Of a stretch of 64,000 nt of DNA, positions 1-11,974 are shown piece by piece. The translations under genes and the position numbers were made by a program. Under the pieces are notes generated by a model. That model was not told the origin of the DNA and made no database searches. It saw only the letters and a list, made by a program, of their open reading frames with translations. Source of the DNA: Zygnema cylindricum. Taxonomy: Eukaryota; Streptophyta; Zygnematophyceae; Zygnematales; Zygnemataceae. Location: contig JBBHKE010003248.1 in assembly GCA_037447655.1 (NCBI GenBank), positions 135,007 through 199,006 of the forward strand, given 5' to 3'. How positions within the stretch are numbered: the first letter of the stretch is position 1; each line of letters begins with the position of its first letter.

Positions 1-718
1 TACGGCGCCAATCACAGGACTGTACCGTACAGAAAAGTACGGGCGCCGATGTACTTTTTGTACGACAAGGCCATACATGTGACATCTGTCACATCCAGAT
101 TTGTTGTCTTGTACTCCGGGAATTCCGCAAACCCGCACGATGTCGCCACGTGTCATTATGAGTGGTGGCGTCCGAAAAACGCCAAAACGCCTTATCTGCA
201 ATCTCGGCTCCTACCACGGTTGTTCGATGAATACCAAAATTTAATCCTAGTTGTCGAAAAGAATGTTGTTTTGATAATTCCGTGCGGTCCGGAATTTGTG
301 CGCACAAATTCATTTCCGTGTACTGCCCGTCCCGTAATTAGTTAAATGAAAGATGTTGCGTATTAATGTTTATTTATTTATTGTACCCTATATTGTCTGG
401 CAAAGATCCTGGACTATAGGATAAAGCTACCGCCTATCATAGTCTTGACGGACGGCAGATACCAAGATCAAATCCTAGATCTGTCAACATCCTTTTTAGT
501 AAAACCTACCATTATCAACATCCTTTTTAGTAAAACCTACCATTATCTACTCGTGTCTCTCTGGAGAGCTTAGGTAACTATGGCTCTAACTCTAACTCCC
601 TTTCCAGCCTTTAGTGACTACAACAAGTGTGAGGGCTTGGAGAAGGAAGTTACAGGCAGACTGCCTCTTCTTTTTTTCCTATCTTAATAAAGACCTAGAA
701 AATACTCAAATATCAACA
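1..718 (-). repeat. Copia family A LTR (3' LTR, cut by window edge)
   Basis: Read on the minus strand, this LTR starts TGTTGATATTTGAG at 718 and is preceded by a polypurine tract (complement of ctccccttattttctag, 719-735). It shares with the other family A LTRs the GTAC-rich promoter-like segment (22-66), the block around catggct (579-584), and a tRNA-like module at about 420-485. Its 3' part lies outside the window. It serves as the 3' LTR of the deleted element at 719-1995. Confidence 0.75.
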
Positions 719-1995
719 CTCCCCTTATTTTCTAGTATATTTCATTTTAATTCTTACAAACAATTAAACGAACATTCCCTTCCTTTTTTTTTTCCTTTTC
801 CTTTCCTTTCCTACAACTTTAAGACGACACCCTCATATTTAAAAAGGTCGATTAATTGAGCTGAAGTAAACATCATCTTGCTGATCATACATTTTATTTA
901 GCATCCCACTTTTCATATATCCGAGCAAAGACATTATCCACCTCATCTCTTTTCCATCCATACAAAAACCGATTTCCTGCTTGCAATTCAACCATCCAAC
1001 CCCATCTCCAATCTGCAACACACACCCAGATGCTAACCTTTTTACGGGTACACCTTCATAGATGACATCACTCCCATTAGTGATGTCAAAACCATTACCC
1101 CTAAAATTTATCCTTAAATCAAGAGTCCCCACTAAGTTTCTCATAAAATCTACATCTTCTGAGTTCATATTTCTATCCATGATGATTACCCCATTTTCTG
1201 AACTTTCTTCACTCTCTCCCATGGAATTCTTTCCACTATCACTTTCTAATTTTATTCCCAATAAATATTTCTCCTCCCGTAAACCTTTCATTAAATATTC
1301 CTCTTTTCCCCTATCTTTTAGAACCCCCTCTAGAATTAATTCTCCCCTTTCCTTGGAATCCGTTGAAGTCTCACTTTTTCGACCAGTTTTCTGCTTCCAA
1401 AATATCTATAAAACTATCCTTAATATTTTGAACTCTCTCAAGTATCACCTCACTCTTTACTTCCATTATACCTCCAAAAACACACTGTTGCTTCCGTGGA
1501 ATTTATGTGTGCTTTTCTCTCTTCCCCATACTATCGATGCGGAGAAGCTCCAACATATCTTCATCCTCTTTCTCCTCTTCCCCTTCTTCCTCCTCATCCA
1601 CATTCCAACTTCTAAGTTCTTGCAAACAAGGGCATTCCTCCATATAATGACCTGGTTCCCTACAAAAGAAGCAAACCCTTTTTTTCAAAGCTTCCGTTTC
1701 TTTTCCTCTCCCTCTCTTTCTACCAAAATTTCGATAAGGTTTACCTTTGTCTTTCTTCCTCTCATCACGCTTTTGCTCGTCACCGCCGTTCCTCTCATCA
1801 CGCTTCCGCCAGTAACCACCAGCTGTTAGTGCATTCACCTTATTACTTCCCCTACGAAGCTCCAAAGTGCTTTCTCTCACAAGAATTATCCCCATGGTAA
1901 AGCTCCAAGTCATGAGGAGCCATTTATTGCCTGCATACGACGAATGATGTTTTCGTACTCATCTGGGAGTTTCATGAGTAGTGTATTAATCTTCC
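719..1995 (-). pseudogene. Internally deleted copia family A element (gag joined to RNase H remnant)
   Basis: On the minus strand, a gag remnant (about 1990-1500) is followed directly by a pol remnant (1291-839). The gag part has the Arg/Lys-rich tail and an intact CCHC knuckle, CFFCREPGHYMEEC. The pol part retains the RT C-terminal motif KYLLGIKLESD and degenerate RNase H text matching the LGG..DI..WSDA.Y and SGCVLQIG regions of other copies. Protease, integrase and most of RT are absent, so the copy cannot move by itself; it resembles a non-autonomous deletion derivative. The gag N-terminus and 5' LTR are also missing: similarity stops near 1995, where a foldback repeat begins. The polypurine tract at the other end is kept. 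Long plus-strand frames here are shadows. Confidence 0.7.
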
Positions 1996-2035
1996 TCTCC
2001 TAACTCTAACTTTAACACATGCGAAAGTACCCTTT

Positions 2036-2216
2036 GTGTTAATATTTTTTTCAACAGCTAAAATGTCTTTTCTCTATACACATTTTTCCAATTATCAATT
2101 TGAGTCAGCCAATCAGAAGCTGAGAATCTTATCTATCAATCCCAACCGTCAGATCCACAATTCGACATGTGTGTAAGGAGAAAAGATGTTTCAAAAGACG
2201 AAAAGAACATTAACAC
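2036..2216. repeat. Foldback MITE-like element, copy 1
   Basis: Imperfect inverted arms (about 2036-2090 and 2165-2216) contain tcttttctctatacaca on the left and tgtgtaaggagaaaaga on the right. The loop, with the motif aaccgtcagatcc, matches in inverted orientation the loop of the near-perfect hairpin at 42315-42528. Two copies with the same arms and loop suggest a dispersed non-autonomous element. No coding capacity is visible and I found no clear target duplication. Confidence 0.6.
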
Positions 2217-2295
2217 TAATAAGATTCACGGTGTCCTATCATATAATATACCCTATTTTTTTACACTTATAGGTGATGCAAATTTGTTGGTTGCG

Positions 2296-3600
2296 GAGCG
2301 GCAAACGTCGCAAAAGTCAAATTTTTTGATAAACGAAACCAACCGTTTTTTTTTTCAAAATTTGAGTACCTGACGCTCGACTTGGTTATGTCACGCTCCA
2401 AAATTGTTAACCGTATTGTTGTGCATCGGTAAGGATTTGCCGATAACCGATATGGGTTTTTTTTTTCGGGTGATCGATAATCGATATATTGGTACGATAT
2501 ATCGTTATCGGTGTTATCACCGATAAATACACGATATTTATTGGTTATTATCGGTGATAACACTGATATCGATAACTATCGACGATATCTGTACGGACCG
2601 TACAAATAAATGTACGGCCACTAGAGTCAACTGTACGTGTTATTCCTCGGACGCGCCGCGGACCCCTTTTCCCCTTGATTTCGATAAAAAATCGCGATAT
2701 TTCTTTCATTAATTATATTTTAAAGGGGTTTTACTTGGGCACCACTTCCAAAATGTCTTTTTAACTGCTATTTTTTTATAAATGGCAGTTAATGGCGATA
2801 GTCTGACAAATTTGTTTGTTTGCTTTGTTTGTCTGTTCGTCTGGTTTTCGAAAAAGTTTGATTTAATAACTTTACAATGTATTTTTTTGTTTTGTTTTGG
2901 TACTATAATTTTAGAATTATAAACAATGTTTTAAACTTGTCAACGTTTATGTGCCGCACTATCCGTGATAAATTCCAGTTAAACAACGTACGGAACAAAT
3001 TTTTACATGTGGCATACCACGCTACATAAAGTCAATAATATAATACAGTATATTATAAAAAACTATTGTATGCATCATAAATTTTTTTAAGTTATCGCTG
3101 ATATGGAATTTGTTGGTCTCTGACCGATATATCGGGACCTCTGACCATTCGATATCCGATAACTATCAGAATCGGTGTTATCTCGATAATTTTTTTACTG
3201 ATACACAGCACTTGTTAACCGTTTCCCGAAACGCGTTTACGAAAAAAAAAAGTAAACCGAAACTCAATTTCTCGCGACTAATTGTACCCGCCCGTACCCG
3301 AATAAGTATAAAATTAGTGGTACATCTCCCATATACCTTCCACAATACCAAGAGTACAAAGTACAATAATGTTGGATAGTATTAACAACACAAAACCTTC
3401 ATTTTTTTTTCGTTTTTTGCTTACGCGACAGTAACCGATTTTTTTTTTTTCCGTGAATCACCCGCATGAATCTGCCCGACCCCCCAAATTTGGTAACCGA
3501 ACCCGTTTCTGATCCGACGCGGGCGGCCGGTTAACGGTGTGTTACGGTTTTGGTTAATTGTTTGCGACCTACGGTTTTGGTTAACTATTGCGACCTCTGC
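2296..3600. repeat. Dispersed repeat S, copy 1 (split by a hAT-like insertion)
   Basis: The flanks of the hAT-like element (2296-2413 and 3214-3600) match, in inverted orientation, the continuous stretch 31050-31545. Shared landmarks include the atgtcacgctcc motif, the ctaattgtacccgcccgtac stretch, poly-T runs and a GC-rich xCCCGaxCCG stretch. No protein is evident. It is useful because the second copy preserves the pre-insertion arrangement. Confidence 0.65.
2414..3213. mobile_element. hAT-like non-autonomous DNA transposon (800 bp)
   Basis: The left end reads TATTGTTGTGCATCGG and the right end is the complement of AAGTGCTGTGTATCAG, an imperfect 16-bp terminal inverted repeat of the hAT type (T/CA..G start). 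Flanking 8-bp direct repeats GTTAACCG occur at 2406-2413 and 3214-3221, the duplication length typical of hAT. Subterminal sequence is rich in inverted copies of CGATAACxGATA and TATCGG. No transposase frame is visible, so it would need a transposase supplied in trans. Repeat S at 31050-31545 shows the site without the element. Confidence 0.8.
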
Positions 3601-3673
3601 CTTACTGTTCGATAATAGATAACTATCGATATCGATTTTATCGCGATAAGTTTTGACCTGATACACAACATTA
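3600..3673. mobile_element. Fragment of a hAT-like element (one terminus)
   Basis: This stretch carries the characteristic subterminal motifs gataactatcgatatcg and atcgcgataagttttgacc and ends gatacacaacatta, the right terminus of the hAT-like family. The opposite end is not found nearby, so this is a truncated remnant next to repeat S. Confidence 0.5.
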
Positions 3674-3679
3674 CTTAAA

Positions 3680-4264
3680 ACCTCTTGCTGTTCCGGTTTT
3701 TTAAGGGTTTCGCCCCATGTTATTGTTACATAACAAACTAACATTGTATTCTAAGCAAAAATCATCCATACCCGGTCTTCAATTGTTCTGATGTGTAACA
3801 ACAAAATTAAATATCAATACAAATTTTTTTTTGGATTTGAAATTATAATAAAAAGTGTGCCATGGTTATTGTTGTAATAATTAACTTCTAGAAGGCTCAA
3901 AACTTTAGGTTTTGACAGCTAAAAGAGTATTTTGAGGTTCTTTTTTGGTTATCCATCAAATTGAATGTAGAAATTACTTATTTAACAAAGTCTTGCTTAT
4001 TTACAAGTGGACAGTGAACATATATCGTTTTAAATGTAATTTTTATGCAAAAGGATTACAATATTTTTCTGCAAAAGGATTGCATAAGTATTTTATGTAT
4101 TCTTGCTAGATTTGCTATGGATACTTCCAAGCTTCAAAAATTAAATGTTTCTTTTGTCATTATCCTATCGTTGAAGTCTTGCTCGACGAAAATATTTCCA
4201 TATTGCCAAGTTTCGTAAAATAATATACTTGATTTCTACCACTAAAAATAACAGAAACTAAAAC
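3680..4264. other. AT-rich spacer, no gene recognised
   Basis: Poly-T and poly-A runs and short low-complexity stretches only. I see no coding frame, terminal repeat or RNA gene that I can support. It ends at the truncated gag start of a family C copia element. Confidence 0.4.
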
Positions 4265-4843
4265 CGTTGTCACATAGCTGTTGTTCTACTACCACTAGAG
4301 CAGGTGGAGCAGCAGCAATAGTAGTAGAAGTAGACATAATTCACTTATAGAAGCTTATCAAGAATCCTACTAGACAGCAGCTTTCTACGTATCACCAAAT
4401 CTGACATAAAGACCCAAACTTCTTCAAACTATACCACATTATAGAATATTACAAAGACTGACAACTCCCAAAATTTCAGCCCAATTGATCCAACCTACAC
4501 AAAGATATGCAACTCAGAAGTTTCCCAAAAACAGTTTGCAAATTACACAGTCTAGAAGTCTGGATACATAAAATGTTCTATATCGTTAGTCTTATACTCT
4601 ACACTCAATTGTCCTACTTCATAGTGCTGTACCGCCGATACAAGTGTCCCTAAGAGACACGTCCAAAGAACAAAACTTGCACTAAGGTCAAGTGCTTCTA
4701 ATCACGCTAAAACTAATCTATCACTGTACACTCAATATTACTGAGAATCCTATACATGTGACTTGTTCAAATACTTGTCGCCGGCTTAGTGACACTTGTC
4801 TAGATACGTCCATCACTTGTTTATCCTCTTATGAATCTCGTCC
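4265..4843 (-). mobile_element. Copia family C 5' LTR portion with truncated gag start
   Basis: On the minus strand this reads as a family C LTR (landmarks TTTTTGGGAAACTTC, AATTGGGCTGAAATTTTGG, AGTGATAGATTAGTTTTAGC) followed by a gag start codon at 4337 opening MSTSTTIAAAPPALVVVEQQ. This parallels the gag starts at 7612 and 59806 (MATSTTTTAGAPP). The gag frame is lost by about 4265. The LTR joins integrase sequence of another copy at 4843, so this is a fragment embedded in that copy. Confidence 0.65.
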
Positions 4844-6520
4844 GTTGACTCTTTTCCTTCATGAAGTAGACTTTAGTAAACCTCAAAAAATCATCTGTAA
4901 ACGTAACCATATATTTCAACCCCCCGGCAGATGGTACCTTTGTAGGGTCGAAAATATTAGAATGAATGAGTTGCAAAAGTTTAGTAGATTTATGTTCAGA
5001 CTCTTGAGGAAACAGTAATTTGTGTATTTTTCCTAATGCACAGCCATCACACGTTTTGGTGACTGATTTGACATAGTGACCCCTTCTATTTTACCAGCAT
5101 TGACCATCTTTTTCATACTGTCATAGTTCACATGGCCTAATCTTTTATTCCACATCTCTTCTAAAGATAATGCGCCGGAATAGAAAACATCATTTTCTCT
5201 ATCATCGGGCATATCTATTCGATACATTTTGCTAGCATCTCTGGTTCCCATAACTGCAATTTTTCCATTTTTGCTAACAACCTGCCTGCCATGTTTCAAA
5301 TTGACCTCAAACCCTTTACTTTCTACCAAAGAAGCTGAAAACAAAATTTTCTTAAAATATGGTACAAAGAGAACATTATGAAGAGTTCTCTCAATTGCCT
5401 TGCCCTCTACATCAACTAGCAAGGAGACATCACCTATAGACCGCGTTTGCACATTCATTCCACATGCATAGTAGATATTTTTCTCCAGTGTTGATTTCAA
5501 ATTTTTGAAAATTGCCTTGTTCCAGTATATGTGGGCCGACTCTCCCGTGTCCATTATCCATCCATTGTCTTTCGTGCCCTCCATTGTTGCCCACATAGCA
5601 AATAGATCATCATCCTCCTTGTCAAAGAGTGAAAGAGACTCGTCTTGATGAGATGAAGATGCCGAGAAGAGTGCATTTCCTTGTTGTGAAGATCCCGTGA
5701 AGCCTTGATGAAATTGGCTCTGTTTCCATTCAGTCTTGTAGATACTTGTTTTATTAGCTTTCTTAAGCTTAGGACAGAATTTATATCCATGACCTTTTTC
5801 ATTACAATAAAAACAAGCATTGAAAGACCGTCTATTTCCTATTTGATCAGATTGTCTAAACTGATTTTGATTCTGATTAAATTGATTTCTTTGCTGATTA
5901 AACTGATTTTTTTGTCAAATTCTGTGCTAAATGCTTCTACTAGTTTTTCACCATTAAGAATTTTAGAATGTGCTTCCTCTTCGAATATCAAATTAATAGC
6001 TAACTGCAGTGTCCAACTAGCTTTATCTTTCTGTTTCAGCTTATCAGACACTGCTTTTATATTCGACGCTGCTTTCATAGTAGTAGGAAGACCTCTCATT
6101 AGCAAAAAAACCTGCTTAAACTGAGGAAAAGATCCACCTGCACAAGCATGAGAATCTATTAGTATTCAAAATTTGTTACAATATTCTGCCATAGTGCCAC
6201 TCGTGTATTTGTAGTCCCAAATTCGTCTAGCCAAAAATAGTTATTCCTGAACATTAGCCTTTTCAAAATCATCCTTGAGAGATTTCCAGATATCGATCGC
6301 CTTTTTCATTTTTTATTCGTGACATAGCCAATTCTTTTCAAACACAGAATTTCAAAGCGATTGAGTTTGCGAATTTTTCTTTGACCAAGACAGATCCGAT
6401 TTTGCCAGTGAACCATCCAAAATATCCAAAAGGTTAACATTTTCGAAGTGTGTCTCCACCATATCTGCCCAATAAGCGTATTTTTCCCCCGAAAAAGATA
6501 GGAATTCTTGAAGACAAGCC
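4844..6520 (-). pseudogene. Copia family C gag-protease-integrase fragment
   Basis: On the minus strand, gag text (about 6520-5840, with DKASWTLQLAINLIFEEEAHS) leads through a frameshifted knuckle region (near 5820-5760, cysteine and histidine codons matching the 60.5-kb copy) to a protease-like segment (5596-5033) with NGWIMDTGESAHIYWNKAIF. The aspartic protease signature DTG(A/S)S is altered to DTGES. The segment continues through LSLEEMWNKRLGHVNYDSM (GAG-pre-integrase HxxLGH-like) to the start of the integrase zinc-binding region, which is broken at 5033, and ends within integrase at 4844. RT, RNase H and the 3' LTR are missing. It closely parallels 59.9-61.6 kb, so it is a truncated sibling. 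Confidence 0.75.
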
Positions 6521-7242
6521 TAAACTGCTTCAAATTATATCACAATATAGAATACCAAAAAGAGAGACAACTCCCAAAGTTTCAGCCCAATTGATCCAAC
6601 ATACACCAAGATATTAAACTCAGAAGTTTCCCAAAAATAGTCTGCAAATTACACAGTCTAGAAGTTTGGATACATAAAATGTTCTACATCCTTAGTCTTA
6701 TGCTCTACACTCAATTGTCCTACTTCATAGTGATGTACCGCCGATACAAGTTTCCTTAAGAGATACGTCCAAGGAACTAAACTTCCACTAAGGTCAAGTG
6801 CTCCTAATCACGCTAAAACTAATCTATCACTGTACAGTCAATATTACTGAGAATCCTATACAGGTGATTTGTTCAAATACTTGTTGCCGGCTTATTGACA
6901 CTTGTCTAGATACGTCCATCCGGCTGTTGTAGAGCACTTGTCAGCGAGTCACTTGTTTATCCTCTTATGAATCTCGTGCGTTCACTTGATTCATATCAAC
7001 CGCAGCTGCGCAATTCAATTCTTGATCATATTCAAATTATCTGTAGCTTCGTCGTAGCTGCGTTTTCCTACACCAAATTAGCCCCAGCTGCGTTTTGTCT
7101 CGATCCGTCGCATCTGTGTTGTCCGTACAGATCATATCAAAGGTTACCGCAGCTGCGCTTGTCCCGTCTGTGTCGCAACTACGTTGTTCCACTCTATGTG
7201 TGACACGTATATGTTGGTGTCGGTACGAATCCAAAACCAACA
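6521..7242 (-). repeat. Copia family C LTR
   Basis: Read on the minus strand, the LTR starts TGTTGGTTTTGGATTCG at 7242 and contains several GCAGCTGCG-like palindromes (about 7000-7160). It then has the blocks shared with 4345-4843 and 59.2-59.8 kb. The junction with gag near 6520 lacks the expected LTR end and gag start codon, indicating a deletion there. It is probably the 5' LTR of the fragment at 4844-6520. Confidence 0.65.
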
Positions 7243-7712
7243 CTGTGTTTCAGACGACGACGCGTGTCCCTATAGATCTATATTACCATCGTCCTACTAA
7301 TTTGCAGAGAATGAAAGCTTTTCAAAACTAACAGTAGATACTCATTGTGAGTATATAGTTTAGGACTTAGCCAATTTTGTAGCATCCAGTTTTGGGAATA
7401 TGATTTTCTAATGGCAGTTTTTGGGAAACTTCTAGACATTATATCTTATGGTTTACAAGGTCTTTTGAGCTGCAATTTTTGGAATTGTTAGTTTAATGTG
7501 TTGTGTATCACTATGACAAATTTGAACCATATTAGCCTTTTGAGTCATATTTTGTGTTGAATTAAAGTTGGCTGTTGAGTAGGTGTTTTGATAGCTTCTG
7601 CTGTTTTTTTAATGTCTACTTTCACTACTACTGCTTGTTCTCCTCCTGCAACGGTGGTTGTAGAAAAACAATCTCATCATTCAAAATCAATATCCCTCCC
7701 TCGTCACTCCTC
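7243..7712 (+). mobile_element. Copia family C LTR 3' part and gag start, plus strand
   Basis: The segment contains the family C landmark TTTTTGGGAAACTTCTAGA (about 7422) and a gag start at 7612, MSTFTTTACSPPATVVVEKQ. The frame ends at about 7712, where minus-strand family A reverse transcriptase begins. It lies head-to-head with the minus-strand LTR ending at 7242. Only about 100 bp of gag remain. Confidence 0.6.
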
Positions 7713-9338
7713 TCCTATAATTTCTTTAGATCCATGGGAGTGGTACACCCATTTGTTTTCTCCATCTGAAATTTTTCTAGCATATTATCGATAACTTCTT
7801 TCTGAGTGAGTCTTATAATTCTATTCCCTCTATCCCTCTCCATTTGAATCCCCAAAATGTATTTTGCTTCGCCGAGATATTTCATGTCAAACCGACTTCT
7901 CAAATCCTGCTGAGTTTGTTAATCTTATCTAAGGACTTGCTTAAGACTAACAAATCATCAACATAAATAGCAATAAATATCACTCCATTTTCATCCTAAA
8001 ATATATATATTGAGTGATGTGAACTTATGTTGATGTATCTCAAACTAGTCAAAAATTCGTCCAATTTAATATTCCATTGTCGCGGGGCTTGTTTAAGGTC
8101 ATCAAGTGATTTTATCAGTTTGCATACCTTGCTTTCTTCTCCACTTTCCACAAATCCTTCCGGTTGCCTCATGTTGATCTCTTCTTCAAACTCTCCGTGT
8201 AAAAAGGCGGTTTTAATATCCATTTGATATATTTCCATATCATTTGTTGCTGCTAAACTTAAGAGGATTCTCACAGGGGGAAATCTGACTACAGGTGCAA
8301 AGTTTTGTTCATTGTCTATTTCTTTTTTCTGAGTATAACCTTTAGCAACCAACCTAACCTTATATATTTTAATGGTATTATCTGGGTTTAGTTTAAGCTT
8401 AAAAACCCACTTACATCCAATCGATTTTCTTTCCGGTGGACAATCTACCAACTCCAATGTTTGGCTTCCATGATAGAGGTCATTTCTTCATTGATGGTAT
8501 TGATCCACCGGCTACTTTCTGGGGAATTTATGGCCTCTATGTATGTTTGAGGTTCTTCTGGGTGAGACGTCTTTGTGAGTTGGTTATTTACTTGTTTTTT
8601 TTTAAGCCGTTTACTACTTTTTCTTCCTCCTTCAAAATCTGACGCCAGTATGGAAGGCATCCTCGGGTTTTGTTTAGGAAGATATTTATCTCCCCTATCT
8701 TCCAATTCCGGTGTTTGATCAAGTTCCTTGTCGGTTTCCACTTCATATTGTGGTCCTACCTCGGATGTTGTCTTTTCGTCCTTCTCCTTTGGTACATCTG
8801 CAAATTTTCCTTCTTCCGGTCTTCCTACTCTTCATTTCCAAAGTCACAGTCAGAAAACTGACCAGATTCAAATCTGATTTTGACTTCTTTGTTATATTTG
8901 AATGGATCAATAGACTTTACTTCATTCATCACCACTATATGATTTACCAAAATGGTATCTCTCTTTTTCAAGTCATACACTCGATATCCTATTGTGCTCT
9001 CATCATATCTTACAAGATATCCTGGTTTTCCTCTCCCCTCTAACTTCCATTTAGTCTTATCGGAACCCAAACTTTAGGCTTGAATTCCGAGCACTCTCAA
9101 ACTAGACAAATCTGGTTTTCTTCTTGCCAACCTTTCATACGGAGTTTCCTCCTCATTTGCTAAAGTTAGGACACTATTTTTGATGAAGTTAGCATAGTTC
9201 ATAGACACTGCCCAAAACTGCAATCTAATCTTTTTATCAATTAGCATACTTTTGGACATATCTCCTAAAGTTTTATTTACTCTTTCTACTACTCCATTTT
9301 GTTCGGGATTATAAAGAACGGTTTTCTCATGATGGATT
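7713..9338 (-). pseudogene. Copia family A pol fragment: integrase C-terminus and reverse transcriptase
   Basis: On the minus strand, from right to left: the integrase C-terminal part (about 9338-9074; YNPEQNGV context, FWAVSMNYANFIKN, PYERLARRKPDLSSL), the post-integrase segment YDESTIGYRVYDLKKRD (9070-8825), the linker with NPRMPSILASDFEGG (8741-8445), and RT (8457-7715) with GCKWVFKLKLNPDNT, QMDIKTAFLHGEFEEE and the YVDD catalytic box (about 7935-7975). It stops after GIQMERDRGN..CTTPMDLKK at 7713. Several stops and frameshifts split it. RNase H and the 3' LTR are missing. It belongs with 10499-12547; a solo LTR at 9344-10498 splits the two. Confidence 0.85.
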
Positions 9339-9343
9339 CCTTC

Positions 9344-10498
9344 TGTTGATATTTGAGTATTTTTTAGGTCTTTATTTAGGATAAAAAAAGAGCAGAGGCA
9401 GTCTGCCTCTGACTCCTTTCTCTAAGCCCCCACATTTGTTGTAGTCAGTGAAGGCTGGAGAGGGAGCTAGAGCCATGGCTGCCTAAGCTCTCCAGAGAGA
9501 CAGGAGTAGATAATGGTATGTTTACTAAAAAGGTAGTTGACGGACCCAGGATTTGATCTTGGTACCTACCGTCCGTCACACAACACGTTGCTGTTAGCTT
9601 TATCCGTTTAGTGACTAGTGCGAGGGCATGTATCGTTTGATAATTTTATAAGCATGTACATGTAGATGAATTCATTTAAGGACGCGAATAGATTCTTAGT
9701 ACATGGATACAATTTAGAGTAGTACGGTTTACGGTACTTCGCGAAACTAATACCGCGCATTTGTTTGGACCGCGAAAAAAATACCGCGCTCATATTTTCG
9801 ACGGGTAGAATTGAATGCTGGATTTAATCGACGACCGTGGTGCGAGCCGAGATTCCGGAATGGCCGCCTTGGCGTTTTTTGGCGCCGCCACTCCAGATAA
9901 CACGTGGAAATACGTTGGAAGATTCCTGAATCTCCGGAACGCAAGATAACAAGTTTGGAATTGACAATTGTCACCTGTATGGTCATGTCGTACAGTTGCC
10001 GTACAGAAAGTACTCCGGCGCCTGTAATTTTCTGTACGGTACAGTCCTTTGATTAGCGCTGTAATTCAGTAGAAGGGGTTTAGAGAGGGACTAGGACTCA
10101 AAATTTTTGGGTAGGTAGCCGCCTCTTCCAGAGAGCACCTTGTACAAAAGGCTAACTTTGGCCAGCTATATCAATGAACTCAGTTGACCAAATTCAGTGA
10201 TTCTTTTTGCTCTGGACTCAAGGGAGTCCAGGCTACACAAGGGTGTGGTTTGTTAGAGTGTTCGCCTACCAGGGTGGCTGCATTTCTAAGGGAAAGTCAA
10301 AGTGGGGAATGTTATCCAAAACACATATTCTTACTTTGCATTTTGTGGTGGAAGTTAGCACACAAAAAGTCTTATTTCACAGGATGAAGCTGTATTGGGG
10401 TTCAGATTGTCAAGGGTTCAACTTGGAGTCGGCACTAACTAGATAAGCTTCTTTGGACCTGGGAAATCTTTGGAGGGAATAGACCCCATAGAATTACA
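9344..10498 (+). repeat. Solo LTR of copia family A inserted in an integrase
   Basis: The LTR starts TGTTGATATTTGAG and ends CCCCATAGAATTACA, and is flanked by CCTTC (9339-9343) and CCTTA (10499-10503), a near-perfect 5-bp target duplication. Integrase codons continue across it on the minus strand (EFEEFLKE on the right, EGIHHEKT on the left). No internal sequence is present, so it is best read as a solo LTR formed by recombination. It carries the antisense tRNA-like module (9535-9610) and GTAC clusters (9700-10050). Its ATGGAG near the 3' end is lost, unlike most copies. Confidence 0.85.
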
Positions 10499-11974
10499 CC
10501 TTATTCTTTCAGAAATTCTTCAAATTCCCTTGAGGTGTATTCTTTCCCATTATCACTTCTTATCTCTTTTATTGAGGTTTCATGTAATTTTTCACTCCAT
10601 ACTTTGTATTCTTTGAAACATCTTAGTACTTGTGACTTATATCTAAGAAAGTATACTTTAGTTTATCTAGACCAATCATTCTGTAATGGTTAGCATCCAT
10701 CTTTTCCCCCCATGTGAAGCATACCTAGCTAGTCCCCAAACATCAATGTGAACAAGATCTAATAATTTCTCCTTTCTAAATGTGGATGCCTTTGGGAATG
10801 GGAGTCTATGAATCTTACCTTGGGCACATCGACTACAATCATATGAGATCTCATTATCTCCAAACTCAATTCCATTCATTATTCCATTTTTTTCATTTTC
10901 TCTAATCTATCTAGATGCACCTAGCCTAACCTCTTGTGCCACAGCATCATATCACTTTCACACAAGTAGAGAACACTCTTTTCATTGCAAAGTACAATTC
11001 TCAATATTCCTTGACTTCCTTTTTCAGCTATGAAATAAACCTCATTATCAAATCTAGATGTGAAGATTCTTTTCTTAGTTACGCTTTCAAACTCTTTTTC
11101 ATCTAGAACAGTTAGAGAAACTAGATTTTTGCTAAGCCGTGGAATGTTAACATTATTTGAGAGTGTTACCTTTTTTATCAACTAGAAATTTTAAATCAAC
11201 CGATCCAACAAGGCTTGTGATTTCTACTCTACCATCTCCGTACTCTATCTCAACTGTTGGAATTTTCCTCAATTTAGTAAACCACCTCTTATCCTTACAC
11301 ATATGAATTGGGGCCCCCAAATCTATGATCCACCCATCCTCAGGTGGATCTCTCTTAACTCCGAAAGCACACTTCAGTCTCTTTAGAATGTCGGCATACT
11401 TCTCAGTGGTTTACGGATTAAAGAGATGCTCCTCAAGCTCCTCTTCCAGTTTGGTTACTTCATCTTCTTCCTCATCATGAATTTGAGTCAAAAAAGTCTT
11501 TTTCCTCCCTCCTTCTCTTCAATAACCTTGTCCATCTTTCAGCCAAAGATTTGTAAGTTTGACACAATTTGACATATAATGTCCCGGTTTCTTGTAGAAG
11601 TGACATAGTCCACCTGGAAGAGCTCCTTTCCTCGTCAGTCAAATCTGCCACCTCCTTGTCCCCTTCCTCCAAAATTTTGATAGAGATCCTTTCCCTTTTC
11701 CTCATCACACTTCTGCCAATTAAATCCCGCAGCCAATTCTCGAACACTTCGACTTCCTCTCCTAAGTTCTATGGTACTCTCTTTTACTAAAATCATCCAC
11801 ACTGTATCATCCCAATTCCAATTACTATCACCTAGATCCTGCAACCGATTAATGATATTCTCATATTCTTCATGTAATTTCATTATCAATGTATTTACTC
11901 TTTGTCTCTCATACCATGAGTTAGCTGCGCTCTCTTGTTCTCCAAATAATGATCCTAAGTCATTGCAATAATTA
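10499..11974 (-). pseudogene. Copia family A integrase N-terminus, protease and gag C-terminal part
   Basis: On the minus strand: gag (11979-11635) with NTLIMKLHEEYENIINRLQD and ILVKESTIELRRGSRSV; the zinc-knuckle region (about 11600-11570), in which the second cysteine has become tyrosine (CHFYKKPGHYMSNC); an acidic stretch; protease (about 11430-11200) with the WIIDLGAPIHMCKD region altered from DSGAS; the GAG-pre-integrase with MLWHKRLG (10921); and integrase with SRCAQGKIHRLPFPKAST and LVHIDVWG (10879-10676), ending in GKEYTSREFEEFLKE at 10499. Multiple stops and frameshifts. It continues at 9338 beyond the solo LTR and joins the gag N-terminus at 12151 beyond the SINE. Confidence 0.8.

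Noticed and set aside
1062-1829. 255-codon plus-strand frame
   Set aside because: It is the antisense shadow of the minus-strand gag and pol remnants, whose domains are recognisable.
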